This document shows, piece after piece, positions 14,347-22,473 of a stretch of DNA of 64,000 nt. The DNA is taken from positions 1-64,000 of the forward strand of contig NZ_JARSBP010000012.1 in NCBI RefSeq assembly GCF_029623955.1, written 5' to 3'. The notes beneath the pieces are model-generated. The model saw nothing but the letters and a program-made list of their open reading frames with translations, was not told the DNA's origin and ran no database searches. The translations under genes were made by a program, and so were the position numbers. The stretch comes from Mycobacterium sp. 236(2023). Lineage in GTDB: Bacteria; Actinomycetota; Actinomycetes; Mycobacteriales; Mycobacteriaceae. How positions within the stretch are numbered: position 1 is the stretch's first letter; the number at the start of each line of letters is the position of its first letter.

Positions 14347-17037
14347 TTAGCTCCGGCCCAGCTCCGCGCGGATCGCCGCCAACGCGGCGTCGATACCCGC
14401 CGCCCCCTTGCCCGAGCCCTGCGCGAGGTCGGCCTTGCCGCCGCCCCGGCCGTTGACGGCTGCGCCCAGCACCTTGACCAGGTCGTTGGCGCTGATCCCG
14501 AGGTCCTGCGCGGCCGGGTTGACCGCGACCACGAACGGCACGCTGTCGTCGTCGCCCTCGGCGATCAGCGCGACCACACCGGGGTCGCTGCCGAGCTTGC
14601 CCCGGATGTCACCGACCAGCGATCGCAGGTCACCCGCGGAGATGCCACCGGCCATGCGCTGCGCGACGAGGCGCACCTTGCCGATCTCCTCGGCACCCGC
14701 GGCAGCGTTGACCGCCGCGGAACGCGCGCTGGCCAGCCGCATCCGGTCGAGTTCCTTCTCGGCCGCGCGCAGTCGCTCCACGAGGGTCGCGACGCGGGCG
14801 GGCACTTCCTCCGACGGCACCTTCAGCGAGGACGCCAGCCCCGCCATCAACGCGCGCTCCTTGGCGAGGTGCTTGAACGAGTCCAGCCCGACGTACGCCT
14901 CGACGCGGCGCACACCGGAACCGACTGACGACTCCCCGAGGATCGTGACCGGCCCGATCTGGGCGGAGCTGCCCACATGCGTTCCGCCGCACAGCTCCAG
15001 CGAGAACGGCCCGCCGATCTCGACCACCCGGACCACGTCGGGATAGTTCTCCCCGAACATCGCCATGGCGCCCATCGCCTTGGCCTTGTCCAACTCGGTG
15101 TTGAAGGTGTTCACCGCGAAGTCGGCCTGGACCGCCTCGTTGGTGACTTCCTCCACCTGGTCACGCTGCTGCGCTGTCAGTGCGCCCTGGAAGTTGAAGT
15201 CGAACCGGAGGTAGCCCGGACGGTTCAGCGAGCCGGCCTGAACGGCGTTGGGGCCCAATACCTGTCGCAGCGCGGCGTGCACCATGTGGGTACCCGAGTG
15301 GCCCTGGGTGGCGCCGTGACGCCACCGCGGATCAACCGAGGCGACGATCGTGTCACCTTCGACGAATTCGCCCGACTCGACGTTGATGCGATGCGCCCAC
15401 AGAGTTTTCGCGATTTTCTGGACGTCGGTGACGGCCGCTTTGGCGGTTTCGGACGCGCCGGTGCCCGTGATGGAGCCTTCGTCGGCGATCTGGCCGCCCG
15501 ACTCCGCATAGAAGGGGCTGCGGTCGAGAATCAGCTCGACACGATCCGCCTCGAGTCCGTCGTGGGACACCACGGGTACCCGCTTGCCGTCCACGAAGAT
15601 GCCGAGAATCGTTGCCTCGGTGGTCAGTTCGTCGAAACCAGTGAACTCGGTGGGTCCGGCGTCGACGAGCTCGCGGTACGCCGACAGGTCGGTGTGGGCC
15701 TGCTTGCGCGCGGCCGCATCGGCCTTGGCGCGCTTGCGCTGCTCGGCCATCAGGCCGCGGAAGCCCGCTTCGTCGACGGACAGACCGGCCTCGGCGGCCA
15801 TCTCCAGCGTCAGGTCGATCGGGAATCCATAGGTGTCGTGCAGCGTGAAGGCGTCGCTGCCGGACAACACCTTGGCACCGGATTTCTTGGTCGCCGCGGC
15901 CGCATCCTCGAACAGCCGGGAACCGGCGGTCAGGGTGCGGTTGAACGCCGTCTCCTCGGCGACCGCGATGCGGTTGATGCGGTCGAAGTCGGTGACGAGT
16001 TCGGGATAGGACGGACCCATCTCGTCGCGCACCGTCGCCATGAGCTCGCCCATGATGGGACGCTCGACGCCGAGCAGCTTGGCGGCGCGGATGATCCGGC
16101 GCAGCAACCGGCGCAGCACGTAGCCGCGGCCCTCGTTGCCGGGGGTGACGCCGTCGCCGATGATGATCGCCGCGGTGCGGCTGTGGTCACCGATGATCCG
16201 GTAGCGGACGTCGTCTTCGTGGTTGCCCTGCCCGTATCCGCGCGGGGCGATGCTCGCGACGAGGTCGATGACGGGGCGCACCAGGTCCGTCTCGTAGACG
16301 TTGTCGACGCCCTGCAGCAGGCACGCGATGCGCTCGACACCCATGCCGGTGTCGATGTTCTTGCGCGGCAGCGGTCCGAGGATCTCGAAGTCCTCCTTGG
16401 AGGTGCCCTCACCGCGCTCGTTCTGCATGAACACGAGATTCCAGATCTCGATGTAGCGGTCCTCGTTGGCCTCAGGGCCGCCCTCGATGCCGTACTCGGG
16501 GCCACGGTCGTAGTAGATCTCCGAGCACGGGCCGCACGGTCCCGGGATACCCATCGACCAGTAGTTGTCGGCCATGCCGCGGCGCTGGATGCGCTCCAGC
16601 GGCAGCCCGGCGACCTCCTGCCACAGTTCGATCGCCTCGTCGTCGTCGAGATAGACGGTGGCCCAGAGCTTCTCGGGATCGAACCCGTAGCCACCGGCAT
16701 CGACAGGATTGGTCAGCAGCGACCACGCCAGCTCGATGGCGCCCTTCTTGAAGTAGTCGCCGAAGCTGAAGTTGCCGGCCATCTGGAAGAAGGTGTTGTG
16801 CCGGGTGGTGATCCCGACCTCTTCGATGTCCGGGGTGCGGATGCACTTCTGCACGCTGGTGGCGGTGTCGTACGGCGGGGTGCGCTGTCCCAGGAAGTAA
16901 GGGACGAACTGCACCATGCCCGCGTTGACGAACAGGAGGTTCGGATCGTCGAGGATCACCGAAGCGCTGGGCACTTCGGTGTGGCCCGCCTTCACGAAAT
17001 GATCAAGGAACCGCTTCCTGATCTCGTGTGTCTGCAC
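14347..17037 (-). CDS. alaS: alanyl-tRNA synthetase
   Basis: 896 aa. The GTG at 17037 (VQTHEIRKRFLDHFVKAG) is the start because it aligns with the M. tuberculosis enzyme. The open frame upstream to 17190 has no family similarity and overlaps the yjbQ end. The class II core shows NAGMVQFVPYFLG and RHNTFFQMAGNFSFGDYF (motif 2). Editing domain zinc/active residues appear as GHSGTHMVHAALR (HxxxH) and ELCGGTHVGSSAQIG (CxxxH). The C-terminal C-Ala domain ends with GRGGGKADLAQGSGK. Cytoplasmic and essential. It heads a leftward cluster with ruvX and mltG. Confidence 0.98.
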   Translation of the reverse strand: MQTHEIRKRFLDHFVKAGHTEVPSASVILDDPNLLFVNAGMVQFVPYFLGQRTPPYDTATSVQKCIRTPDIEEVGITTRHNTFFQMAGNFSFGDYFKKGAIELAWSLLTNPVDAGGYGFDPEKLWATVYLDDDEAIELWQEVAGLPLERIQRRGMADNYWSMGIPGPCGPCSEIYYDRGPEYGIEGGPEANEDRYIEIWNLVFMQNERGEGTSKEDFEILGPLPRKNIDTGMGVERIACLLQGVDNVYETDLVRPVIDLVASIAPRGYGQGNHEDDVRYRIIGDHSRTAAIIIGDGVTPGNEGRGYVLRRLLRRIIRAAKLLGVERPIMGELMATVRDEMGPSYPELVTDFDRINRIAVAEETAFNRTLTAGSRLFEDAAAATKKSGAKVLSGSDAFTLHDTYGFPIDLTLEMAAEAGLSVDEAGFRGLMAEQRKRAKADAAARKQAHTDLSAYRELVDAGPTEFTGFDELTTEATILGIFVDGKRVPVVSHDGLEADRVELILDRSPFYAESGGQIADEGSITGTGASETAKAAVTDVQKIAKTLWAHRINVESGEFVEGDTIVASVDPRWRHGATQGHSGTHMVHAALRQVLGPNAVQAGSLNRPGYLRFDFNFQGALTAQQRDQVEEVTNEAVQADFAVNTFNTELDKAKAMGAMAMFGENYPDVVRVVEIGGPFSLELCGGTHVGSSAQIGPVTILGESSVGSGVRRVEAYVGLDSFKHLAKERALMAGLASSLKVPSEEVPARVATLVERLRAAEKELDRMRLASARSAAVNAAAGAEEIGKVRLVAQRMAGGISAGDLRSLVGDIRGKLGSDPGVVALIAEGDDDSVPFVVAVNPAAQDLGISANDLVKVLGAAVNGRGGGKADLAQGSGKGAAGIDAALAAIRAELGRS

Positions 17038-17111
17038 GTCCTGTTGTCCTTCGGTCTCACCTGCGAATACTCGACCGCACCACAGTACCGTTTGGACACG
17101 CGTCGAAATTA

Positions 17112-17513
17112 CTAGCCCGACACGAAGCTCAACCGCACCGATCGGCGCGGATTGTCCCTGTTCAGATCCACCAGCACGATGCTCTGCCACGTGCCCAGCA
17201 GCGGTTCGCCGTCGGCCACCGGAACCGTGACCGACGGTGACACGAGACCCGGCAGCACGTGATCGGCGCCGTGCCCGGGCGAGCCGTGGGCGTGGCGGTA
17301 GCGGTCATCACGCGGCAGCAGACGTTCGAGCGTCTCGATGAGGTCGTCGTCGGAGCCGGCACCGGTCTCGATGACCGCGACCCCGGCCGTCGCGTGCGGC
17401 ACGAACACGTTGCACAGGCCGTCCCGCTCGGCGGCGCAGAACTCACGCACCTTTGAGGTGAGGTCGACGATGCGGCGCCGCGAAGTGTCGACGTCGAGCA
17501 GCTCGGTGAACAT
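17112..17513 (-). CDS. YjbQ / UPF0047 family protein
   Basis: 133 aa, equivalent to M. tuberculosis Rv2556c. The YjbQ fold forms trimers with a metal site. The conserved PHATAGVAVIETGAGSD and GHGADHVLPGLVSPSVTVPV blocks are present, together with the C-terminal LGTWQSIVLVDLNRDNPRRSVRL. Some members have weak thiamine-phosphate synthase activity (secondary ThiE-like). The physiological role is unsettled. It lies 74 nt upstream of alaS on the same strand. The start ATG is at 17513. Confidence 0.88.
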   Translation of the reverse strand: MFTELLDVDTSRRRIVDLTSKVREFCAAERDGLCNVFVPHATAGVAVIETGAGSDDDLIETLERLLPRDDRYRHAHGSPGHGADHVLPGLVSPSVTVPVADGEPLLGTWQSIVLVDLNRDNPRRSVRLSFVSG

Positions 17514-17621
17514 GGCTCCGAGGGTACGAGAAGGTCCTGCGGAACCGGCTTTGACGCAGGCGTTTATTGGAATTGAGGCGAGGGTAGCCCTCTGTCAGCT
17601 GCCCATTCCTTGGAGGAAGAC

Positions 17622-17930
17622 ATGACCATCACCGGCATCATCACCGCAATCCTTATCGGCATCGTCGTCGGCGCGCTCGGCCGTCTCGTGCTGCCCGGCA
17701 AGCAGCCGATCGGCATGCTGCTGACCATCTTGGTCGGCATCGTGTCCGCGTTCATCGGCACTGCGCTGGCCCGCGCCATCGGAATTCCCACGGTCACCGG
17801 AGGAATCGATTGGCTCGAACTGCTCGTCCAGGTCGTGGTGGCTGCTGCCGGCGTCGCCCTGGTCGCGGCACTCATGGGGCGTCGCAAGACGGGCCTGATG
17901 GGACGCCGGCGCTCCGGAATCATGCGCTGA
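17622..17930 (+). CDS. GlsB/YeaQ/YmgE family stress membrane protein
   Basis: 102 aa. The start is the ATG at 17622 behind a strong GGAGGAAGAC site. An in-frame ATG 12 nt upstream lies inside that ribosome site. Three hydrophobic segments (about 3-22, 27-48, 63-86) carry the GlsB/YeaQ pattern GIVVGALGRLVLPGKQPIGM. A basic tail (GRRKTGLMGRRRSG) is probably cytosolic. Members are small inner-membrane proteins linked to general or envelope stress, without known biochemistry. A hairpin terminator follows at 17955-17995. Confidence 0.85.
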   Translation: MTITGIITAILIGIVVGALGRLVLPGKQPIGMLLTILVGIVSAFIGTALARAIGIPTVTGGIDWLELLVQVVVAAAGVALVAALMGRRKTGLMGRRRSGIMR

Positions 17931-17954
17931 CATCCCGAAAACGCCACCCTTGGT

Positions 17955-17995
17955 GATCCCGGCTGGGCCCCCGACCAGTCGGGATCGCCTCTTTT
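17955..17995 (+). terminator. intrinsic terminator after GlsB-type gene
   Basis: GATCCCG (17955-17961) pairs with CGGGATC (17980-17986). One G-T wobble (62/79) and CTGG/CCAG extend the stem to 12 bp around an 8-nt loop. The 3' side runs into GCCTCTTTT. It is one of few hairpins here with a real T-run, placed between convergent genes. Confidence 0.75.
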
Positions 17996-18002
17996 CCGGG
18001 GT

Positions 18003-18476
18003 CTACAGGGTTTTCAGCAGGGCGTCGAGCTTTTCGTAGCCTTCGGTCATGCCGCCCTCCATCCCTGATGCCAGCAGCGCGTCGCGCGCCCCGACGTTGG
18101 GGCAGATCGAACGGCCCCGCAGCCGGGACCGTCCGCCGCCGAGATCTTCGAACCACAGGAATTCGATGTTGACCATGTCGGGGGCGCCCTCGAATTCGAA
18201 GGTCTGCAAGATGAATTCGCCCGCCCGCACGGTGTGGAACGTGCCGTTGAAGCCGAACGTCCCGTGCTCGGTGGTGTGGGAGTAGCGGTAACCGCCGTGG
18301 TCGGCGAAGTTCCACTCGGTGATGTCCATCTTCAGACCGTGCGGGCCGAGCCACTGTTTGACCAGCTCGGGTTCGGCGTGCGCGCGGTACAGCGCGTCCA
18401 CGGGCGCGTCGAATTCGCGCGAAAACTCCATGGCCAGCGTGTCGACAGGTGCGGTGAGATCCAGTGCCTTCGTCAT
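18003..18476 (-). CDS. SRPBCC / AHSA1-like protein
   Basis: 157 aa helix-grip fold protein. Typical AHSA1/CalC-like segments are FSREFDAPVDALYRAHAEPELVKQWLGPHG (N-terminal beta strand and helices), YRYSHTTEHGTFGFNGTFHTV in the sheet, and GGMTEGYEKLDALL in the C-terminal helix. These proteins bind hydrophobic ligands. In actinobacteria they are very often co-transcribed with an ArsR regulator, as here, with start and regulator stop overlapping in ATGA. No specific ligand can be inferred. Confidence 0.85.
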   Translation of the reverse strand: MTKALDLTAPVDTLAMEFSREFDAPVDALYRAHAEPELVKQWLGPHGLKMDITEWNFADHGGYRYSHTTEHGTFGFNGTFHTVRAGEFILQTFEFEGAPDMVNIEFLWFEDLGGGRSRLRGRSICPNVGARDALLASGMEGGMTEGYEKLDALLKTL

Positions 18477-18823
18477 GATTGTCCTTTCTCGGTCATTGCG
18501 GCCAGCAGAGCGTCCAGCCGGCGATAGTTGCGTTCGGCGTCCAGGCGATATTTGTCGATCCAGGACGTGAGCTCCTCAAGTGCTGCGGCATCCAGATGCA
18601 CGGGCCTGCGCTGCGCATCTCGGGTCCTCGTGACCAAACCAGCCTGCTCAAGCACCTGAATGTGTTTGGACACCGCCTGTTTCGTGATGTCGAACGGAGC
18701 GGCCAGCTCGTTGACCGTCGCCGGGCCTCGTGACAGCCGCGCCACCATCGCGCGTCGCACGGGATCCGCCAGGGCCATGAACGCCCGATCGAGTCGAGCC
18801 TCTGCGTCCTCGTCACTTCCCAA
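18473..18823 (-). CDS. ArsR-family transcriptional regulator
   Basis: 116 aa winged-helix repressor. The start is taken as TTG at 18823 (MGSDEDAEARLDRAFMAL), with GGAGAGG 8 nt upstream. No ATG or GTG in this frame gives a sensible N-terminus. The core ALADPVRRAMVARLSRGPATVNEL leads into the recognition helix FDITKQAVSKHIQVLEQAGLV and the wing RRPVHLD. No CxC or other obvious metal-binding cysteines are present, so it belongs to the non-metal, ligand-sensing type found with AHSA1 proteins. A palindromic operator lies 20 nt upstream of the start. Confidence 0.88.
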   Translation of the reverse strand: MGSDEDAEARLDRAFMALADPVRRAMVARLSRGPATVNELAAPFDITKQAVSKHIQVLEQAGLVTRTRDAQRRPVHLDAAALEELTSWIDKYRLDAERNYRRLDALLAAMTEKGQS

Positions 18824-18842
18824 TAAACAACCTCTCCATTGA

Positions 18843-18858
18843 TCAACCCTTTGGTTGA
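18843..18858. promoter_or_regulatory. putative ArsR operator
   Basis: TCAACC (18843-18848) and GGTTGA (18853-18858) form a perfect 6-bp inverted repeat with a 4-nt spacer, 20 nt upstream of the ArsR start. Spacing and size suit a winged-helix dimer, and the location suits autorepression of the ArsR/AHSA1 pair. Confidence 0.6.
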
Positions 18859-18905
18859 CTACGACGGTAGTAGCAGTGCGCGGCAGAGTCAATGATCGGA
18901 TCTCG

Positions 18906-20237
18906 TCAGCGCGTGCGGCGAATGATCGCCCGCAGCTTCTCCAGCCGGGTCGCGATCTCGCGCTCGACGCCATGGGCAGTCGGTTGGTAGTAGTCGATCC
19001 CGACCAGCTCGTCCGGCGGATACTGTTGCGCCGCAACGCCACCCGGTTGATCGTGGGCGTACTTGTAGCCGACCGCATTGCCCAGCTTCTCGGCGCCGGA
19101 GTAGTGGCCGTCGCGCAGGTGTGCAGGCACCAGGCCCGCCTTGCCCGCCCGGATGTCGGCCATCGCCGCACCCAGCGCGGTTGTCACGGCATTCGATTTC
19201 GGTGCCGTCGCCAGGTGCACCGTCGCGTGCGCCAGCGTCAGCTGTGCCTCCGGCATGCCGATCAGCTGCACGGTCTGCGCGGCGGCGACGGCGATCTGCA
19301 GCGACGTCGGGTCGGCCATCCCGATGTCCTCACTCGCCAGGATCATCAGCCGGCGTGCGACGAACCGCGGGTCCTCCCCCGCGACCAGCATCCGGGCGAG
19401 GTAGTGCAGCGCGGCATCGACATCCGACCCGCGGACGGACTTGATGAACGCGCTGATGACGTCGTAATGCTGGTCGCCGTCGCGGTCATAACGCACAGCA
19501 GCCTTGTCGAGTGACTGCTCGACGACCTCGACCGTCACCTCTTCCCCGGACTCGCTGGCCACTTCCAGCGCCGTCAGGGCCCGGCGCGCATCGCCCGACG
19601 ACAGCTGCACCAGCAGGTCGACCGCGTCGTCGTTGACGGTGACCTTGCCGCCCAGCCCCCGTTCGTCGTCGATGGCGCGCCGGATCACCGTGTCGATGTC
19701 AGCCGGGGTCAGCGGCTGCAACTGCAGGATCAGCGAGCGCGACAACAGCGGCGCGACGACGGAGAACGACGGGTTCTCGGTGGTCGCCGCGACCAGCAGC
19801 ACGACGCGGTTCTCGACCGCGGCCAGCAGCGCGTCCTGCTGGGTCTTGGAGAACCGATGCACCTCGTCGATGAAGAGCACGGTCTGCTGCCCGCGGATCG
19901 AGGCCTGTCGCGCCACATCGATGACGGCACGGACCTCTTTGACGCCGGCGGCGAGCGCCGACAGCGCTTCGAACCGGCGGCCGGTGGCCTGCGAGATCAT
20001 CGACGCCAGGGTCGTCTTGCCGGTACCCGGCGGCCCGTAGAGGATCACCGAGGCTGCGCCGGAGCCTTCGATGAGGCGACGCAGCGGCGAGTTCGGTTTG
20101 AGCAGATGCCCCTGCCCGACGACTTCGTCGAGCGACGCCGGACGCATCCGCACCGCCAGTGGTGACGACGCACCGGGCACCGGGACCCCGCTGGGCGCGG
20201 GAATCTCTCCGGGAACGTCGAACAGACTGTCGGACAC
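18906..20237 (-). CDS. rarA: replication-associated recombination protein A (RarA/MgsA AAA+ ATPase)
   Basis: 443 aa clamp-loader-like AAA+ ATPase acting at stalled forks (M. tuberculosis Rv2559c). SLDEVVGQGHLL precedes the P-loop YGPPGTGKTTLAS (about 69-81). Walker B is VLFIDEVHRFSKTQQD, sensor 1 is ATTENPSF, and the arginine-rich lid SGDARRAL follows. The C-terminal tetramerisation part contains SVRGSDVDAALHYLARMLVAGEDPRF and HYSGAEKLGNAVGYKYAHD. GTG start at 20237. The gene runs with DUF3097 upstream (9-nt gap), and its stop lies 82 nt before the ArsR gene. Confidence 0.93.
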   Translation of the reverse strand: MSDSLFDVPGEIPAPSGVPVPGASSPLAVRMRPASLDEVVGQGHLLKPNSPLRRLIEGSGAASVILYGPPGTGKTTLASMISQATGRRFEALSALAAGVKEVRAVIDVARQASIRGQQTVLFIDEVHRFSKTQQDALLAAVENRVVLLVAATTENPSFSVVAPLLSRSLILQLQPLTPADIDTVIRRAIDDERGLGGKVTVNDDAVDLLVQLSSGDARRALTALEVASESGEEVTVEVVEQSLDKAAVRYDRDGDQHYDVISAFIKSVRGSDVDAALHYLARMLVAGEDPRFVARRLMILASEDIGMADPTSLQIAVAAAQTVQLIGMPEAQLTLAHATVHLATAPKSNAVTTALGAAMADIRAGKAGLVPAHLRDGHYSGAEKLGNAVGYKYAHDQPGGVAAQQYPPDELVGIDYYQPTAHGVEREIATRLEKLRAIIRRTR

Positions 20238-20246
20238 GCTCCCTGC

Positions 20247-21086
20247 TTACACGGGTGCGGTGACGAAGTCGATGAGCTCCTCGACCCGGCCGATCAGCTC
20301 GGGTTCCAGGTCGGTCCAGTCCCGCACCCGACCCCGGATCTTCTGCCACACCGCGGCGATATCGGCCTGGTCGCGGTGCCGCCACCCGAGCGCCTCGCAC
20401 ACACCGTGTTTCCAGTCCTGCCCCTTTGGAATCGTCGGCCACTGCGTCACGCCGATGCGCTCGGGTTTGACGGCTTCCCAGATGTCGATGAACGGGTGCC
20501 CGACCACCAGCGTGTGCTCACCACCCGGCCCGCGTCGGACCGCGTCCGCGATCCGCGCTTCCTTCGATCCGGGCACCAGGTGGTCGACGAGCACGCCGAG
20601 ACGGCGCCCCGGTCCCGGCTGAAAGTCCTTGACGATCGCGGCGAGGTCGTCGACGCCGCCCAAGTATTCGACGACGACACCTTCGATGCGCAGGTCCTCT
20701 CCCCAGACCTGCTCCACGAGCTCGGCGTCGTGACGACCCTCGACGTAGATGCGGCTGGCGAGAGCGACTTTCGCGCGCGCACCTTTGACCGCGACGGAAC
20801 CCGACGCGGTCCGCGTCGGAGCCGAGGGTGCAGACTTCTTGGGCGCGGTGAGGATGACCGGCTTGCCGTCGATCAGGTAGCCGGGGCCGACCGGGAACGG
20901 TTTGGTACGCCCGTTGCGGTCTTCGAGTTCCATCCGGCCGTATTCGACGCGCACCACCGCGCCCACGAAGCCGGTCTGGGCATCTTCGACGACCATGCCG
21001 ATCTCGATGGGTTGCTCCGTCGACCGGGGTCTGCGGGCCTGGTGCGGATTGTTGGACAGGATGTCGGCGCCATAGCGATCAGCCAC
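20247..21086 (-). CDS. DUF3097 protein with a TOPRIM-like motif
   Basis: 279 aa, actinobacterial DUF3097. The N-terminal third is a small beta domain (IGMVVEDAQTGFVGAVVRVEYGRMELEDRNGR), followed by a Pro/Ser/Thr linker (83-100). The second part starts IYVEGRHDAELVEQVWG and continues RRLGVLVDHLVPGSKE. The VEGxxDA glutamate motif followed by a strand ending in D resembles the TOPRIM fold of primases and OLD nucleases, which would imply nucleic-acid metal chemistry. That is my reading of the motifs, not an established activity. It is paired with rarA (9-nt gap), which also points to DNA metabolism. Confidence 0.82.
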   Translation of the reverse strand: MADRYGADILSNNPHQARRPRSTEQPIEIGMVVEDAQTGFVGAVVRVEYGRMELEDRNGRTKPFPVGPGYLIDGKPVILTAPKKSAPSAPTRTASGSVAVKGARAKVALASRIYVEGRHDAELVEQVWGEDLRIEGVVVEYLGGVDDLAAIVKDFQPGPGRRLGVLVDHLVPGSKEARIADAVRRGPGGEHTLVVGHPFIDIWEAVKPERIGVTQWPTIPKGQDWKHGVCEALGWRHRDQADIAAVWQKIRGRVRDWTDLEPELIGRVEELIDFVTAPV

Positions 21087-21091
21087 CCGGT

Positions 21092-21107
21092 GATCCTAGG
21101 AAGGATC
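21092..21107. promoter_or_regulatory. palindrome in divergent promoter region
   Basis: GATCCT (21092-21097) and AGGATC (21102-21107) form a perfect inverted repeat with spacer AGGA, directly upstream of the DUF3097 start. A -10-like TAACAT (21123-21128) for the rightward SDR operon lies just beyond. It could be an operator. No cognate regulator is adjacent. Confidence 0.35.
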
Positions 21108-21211
21108 GCGGCCGTCACCGCCTAACATCGCCCGTGTGTTGCTCAATCGGGCCACAGCCCGGCTCGGGTAAACCGGGCACCGAGCAGTCGACGTTGGGTC
21201 ATGATCGAGCG

Positions 21212-21997
21212 GTGACAGACCTGAGCACCTACGGACCGTGGGCGGTGATCGCGGGCGGATCCGAGGGGGTCGGCGCTGAATTCGCCGCACTTCTGGCCCA
21301 TGCCGGAGTCAACCTCGTGCTGATCGCGCGCAAGCCGGCGCAGCTGGAAGCCACCGCGGCCCGCTGCCGTGCGATGGGTGTGCAAACTCGAACGCTGGCA
21401 ATCGATCTCGTCGACGGCGTGGACGAGGTGATCGCCGCGACGTCAGACCTGGAGGTGGGGCTGCTGATCTACAACGCCGGTGCGAACACCTGCAGCGAGG
21501 AGTTTCTCGACGCTCCGCTGCCCGAATTCGGCCGTGTCATCGACCTCAACATCACCGCGATGATGGCACTGGTTGCGCACTTCGGCCGGCCGATGCGGGA
21601 TCGACGCCGCGGCGGAATCCTGATGGTCGGCTCGATGGCCGGTTATCTCGGCTCGACCCGCCACACGGTGTACGGCGGCGTGAAGGCGTTCGGCCGGATC
21701 TTCGCCGAGGGTCTCTGGCTTGAGTTGCGCGAGTACGACGTTCACGTGCTCGAGCTGGTCCTCGGTGTCACCCGAACTCCGGCGATGGAACGGGTGGGGC
21801 TCAACTTCGACGTCCCCGGCATGCGGGTCGCCGAACCCGCCGACGTCGCCGCCGAAGGACTCGATCGGCTGCCGTTCGGCCCGGTGCACATCGCGGGCGG
21901 CAACGACGACGACGTCGCGCGGCGCAACAATCCCGACCGCGCCGAGGTGGTGCTGGGCGCGCACCGGTTCATGAAACAACTGATGGGTGACCGTTGA
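21212..21997 (+). CDS. short-chain dehydrogenase/reductase
   Basis: 261 aa from GTG 21212 (VTDLSTYGPWAVIAGGSEGVG). A GTG at 21134 in the same frame would add 26 unconserved residues. However, it lies about 6 nt after a -10-like TAACAT, so leaderless initiation there is possible. Rossmann motif: GGSEGVGAEFA (variant of TGxxxGxG). YNAGAN is the NAG motif, SMAGYLG carries the catalytic Ser, and YGGVKAF is the YxxxK dyad. Substrate unknown. First gene of a three-gene overlapping operon with a SnoaL-like protein and a second SDR, a set typical of steroid, terpenoid or aromatic catabolism in mycobacteria. Confidence 0.85.
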   Translation: MTDLSTYGPWAVIAGGSEGVGAEFAALLAHAGVNLVLIARKPAQLEATAARCRAMGVQTRTLAIDLVDGVDEVIAATSDLEVGLLIYNAGANTCSEEFLDAPLPEFGRVIDLNITAMMALVAHFGRPMRDRRRGGILMVGSMAGYLGSTRHTVYGGVKAFGRIFAEGLWLELREYDVHVLELVLGVTRTPAMERVGLNFDVPGMRVAEPADVAAEGLDRLPFGPVHIAGGNDDDVARRNNPDRAEVVLGAHRFMKQLMGDR

Positions 21998-22473
21998 TGA
22001 GCGATGACCGACTGGCCGATCTGGAACGGCGGCTCGCACGGATCGAGGACGAACGCGAGATCGAACGGCTGATCGCCCGCTACGGGCCGCTTGTCGACGC
22101 CGGGGAGGCCGACGCCGTTGCCTCGCTGTGGGCCGAGGACGGCACGTACGTGGTCGAAGGCTGGGAGATGCGCAGCCGAGCCGATGTCGCCGCGATGGTG
22201 CGCTCCCCGGACCACCAGGGTCTGATCGGCCGCGGCTGTTGCCATTTCCTCGGTCCCGCGGTGGCCACCGTCGATGGCGACGACGCCGTCGCGGTGTGCG
22301 AATCGACGCTGCTGGTGCACCGCGAGGGCCGCTTCGCCGTTGGGCGGGCGGGAGCCAACCTGTTCCGACTGAGACGCATCGACGGGCGGTGGCAGATCAC
22401 CAGCCGCACCACCCACGCCCTCGACGGCACAGTCGAAGCACGCCGGCTGCTTTCGACCGCAGCACTGGCATGA
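21997..22473 (+). CDS. SnoaL-like (NTF2-fold) protein
   Basis: 158 aa. The ATG at 21997 overlaps the upstream stop as TGATG. NTF2-like cone fold: N-terminal helices LERRLARIEDEREIERLIARYGPLVDAGEADAV, then the WAEDGTYVVEG strand, CHFLGPAVATVDGDDAVAVCESTLL, and a C-terminal FRLRRIDGRWQITSRTTHALDG. Members include polyketide cyclases, limonene-epoxide hydrolase-like and ketosteroid isomerase-like enzymes. The Asp in the AEDGTY position could be catalytic. Operon with two SDRs suggests a cyclase, hydratase or isomerase step in a catabolic path. Substrate unknown. Confidence 0.83.
   Translation: MSDDRLADLERRLARIEDEREIERLIARYGPLVDAGEADAVASLWAEDGTYVVEGWEMRSRADVAAMVRSPDHQGLIGRGCCHFLGPAVATVDGDDAVAVCESTLLVHREGRFAVGRAGANLFRLRRIDGRWQITSRTTHALDGTVEARRLLSTAALA

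Noticed and set aside
14977..17115. 712-codon open frame antisense to alaS
   Set aside because: Low-complexity, Arg/Val/Asp-rich translation without family features. It is produced by high GC at third codon positions opposite a real essential gene.
17038..17190. Upstream extension of alaS to 17190
   Set aside because: The extra 51 residues have no similarity to AlaRS and overlap the end of the yjbQ gene. GTG 17037 aligns with the known N-terminus.
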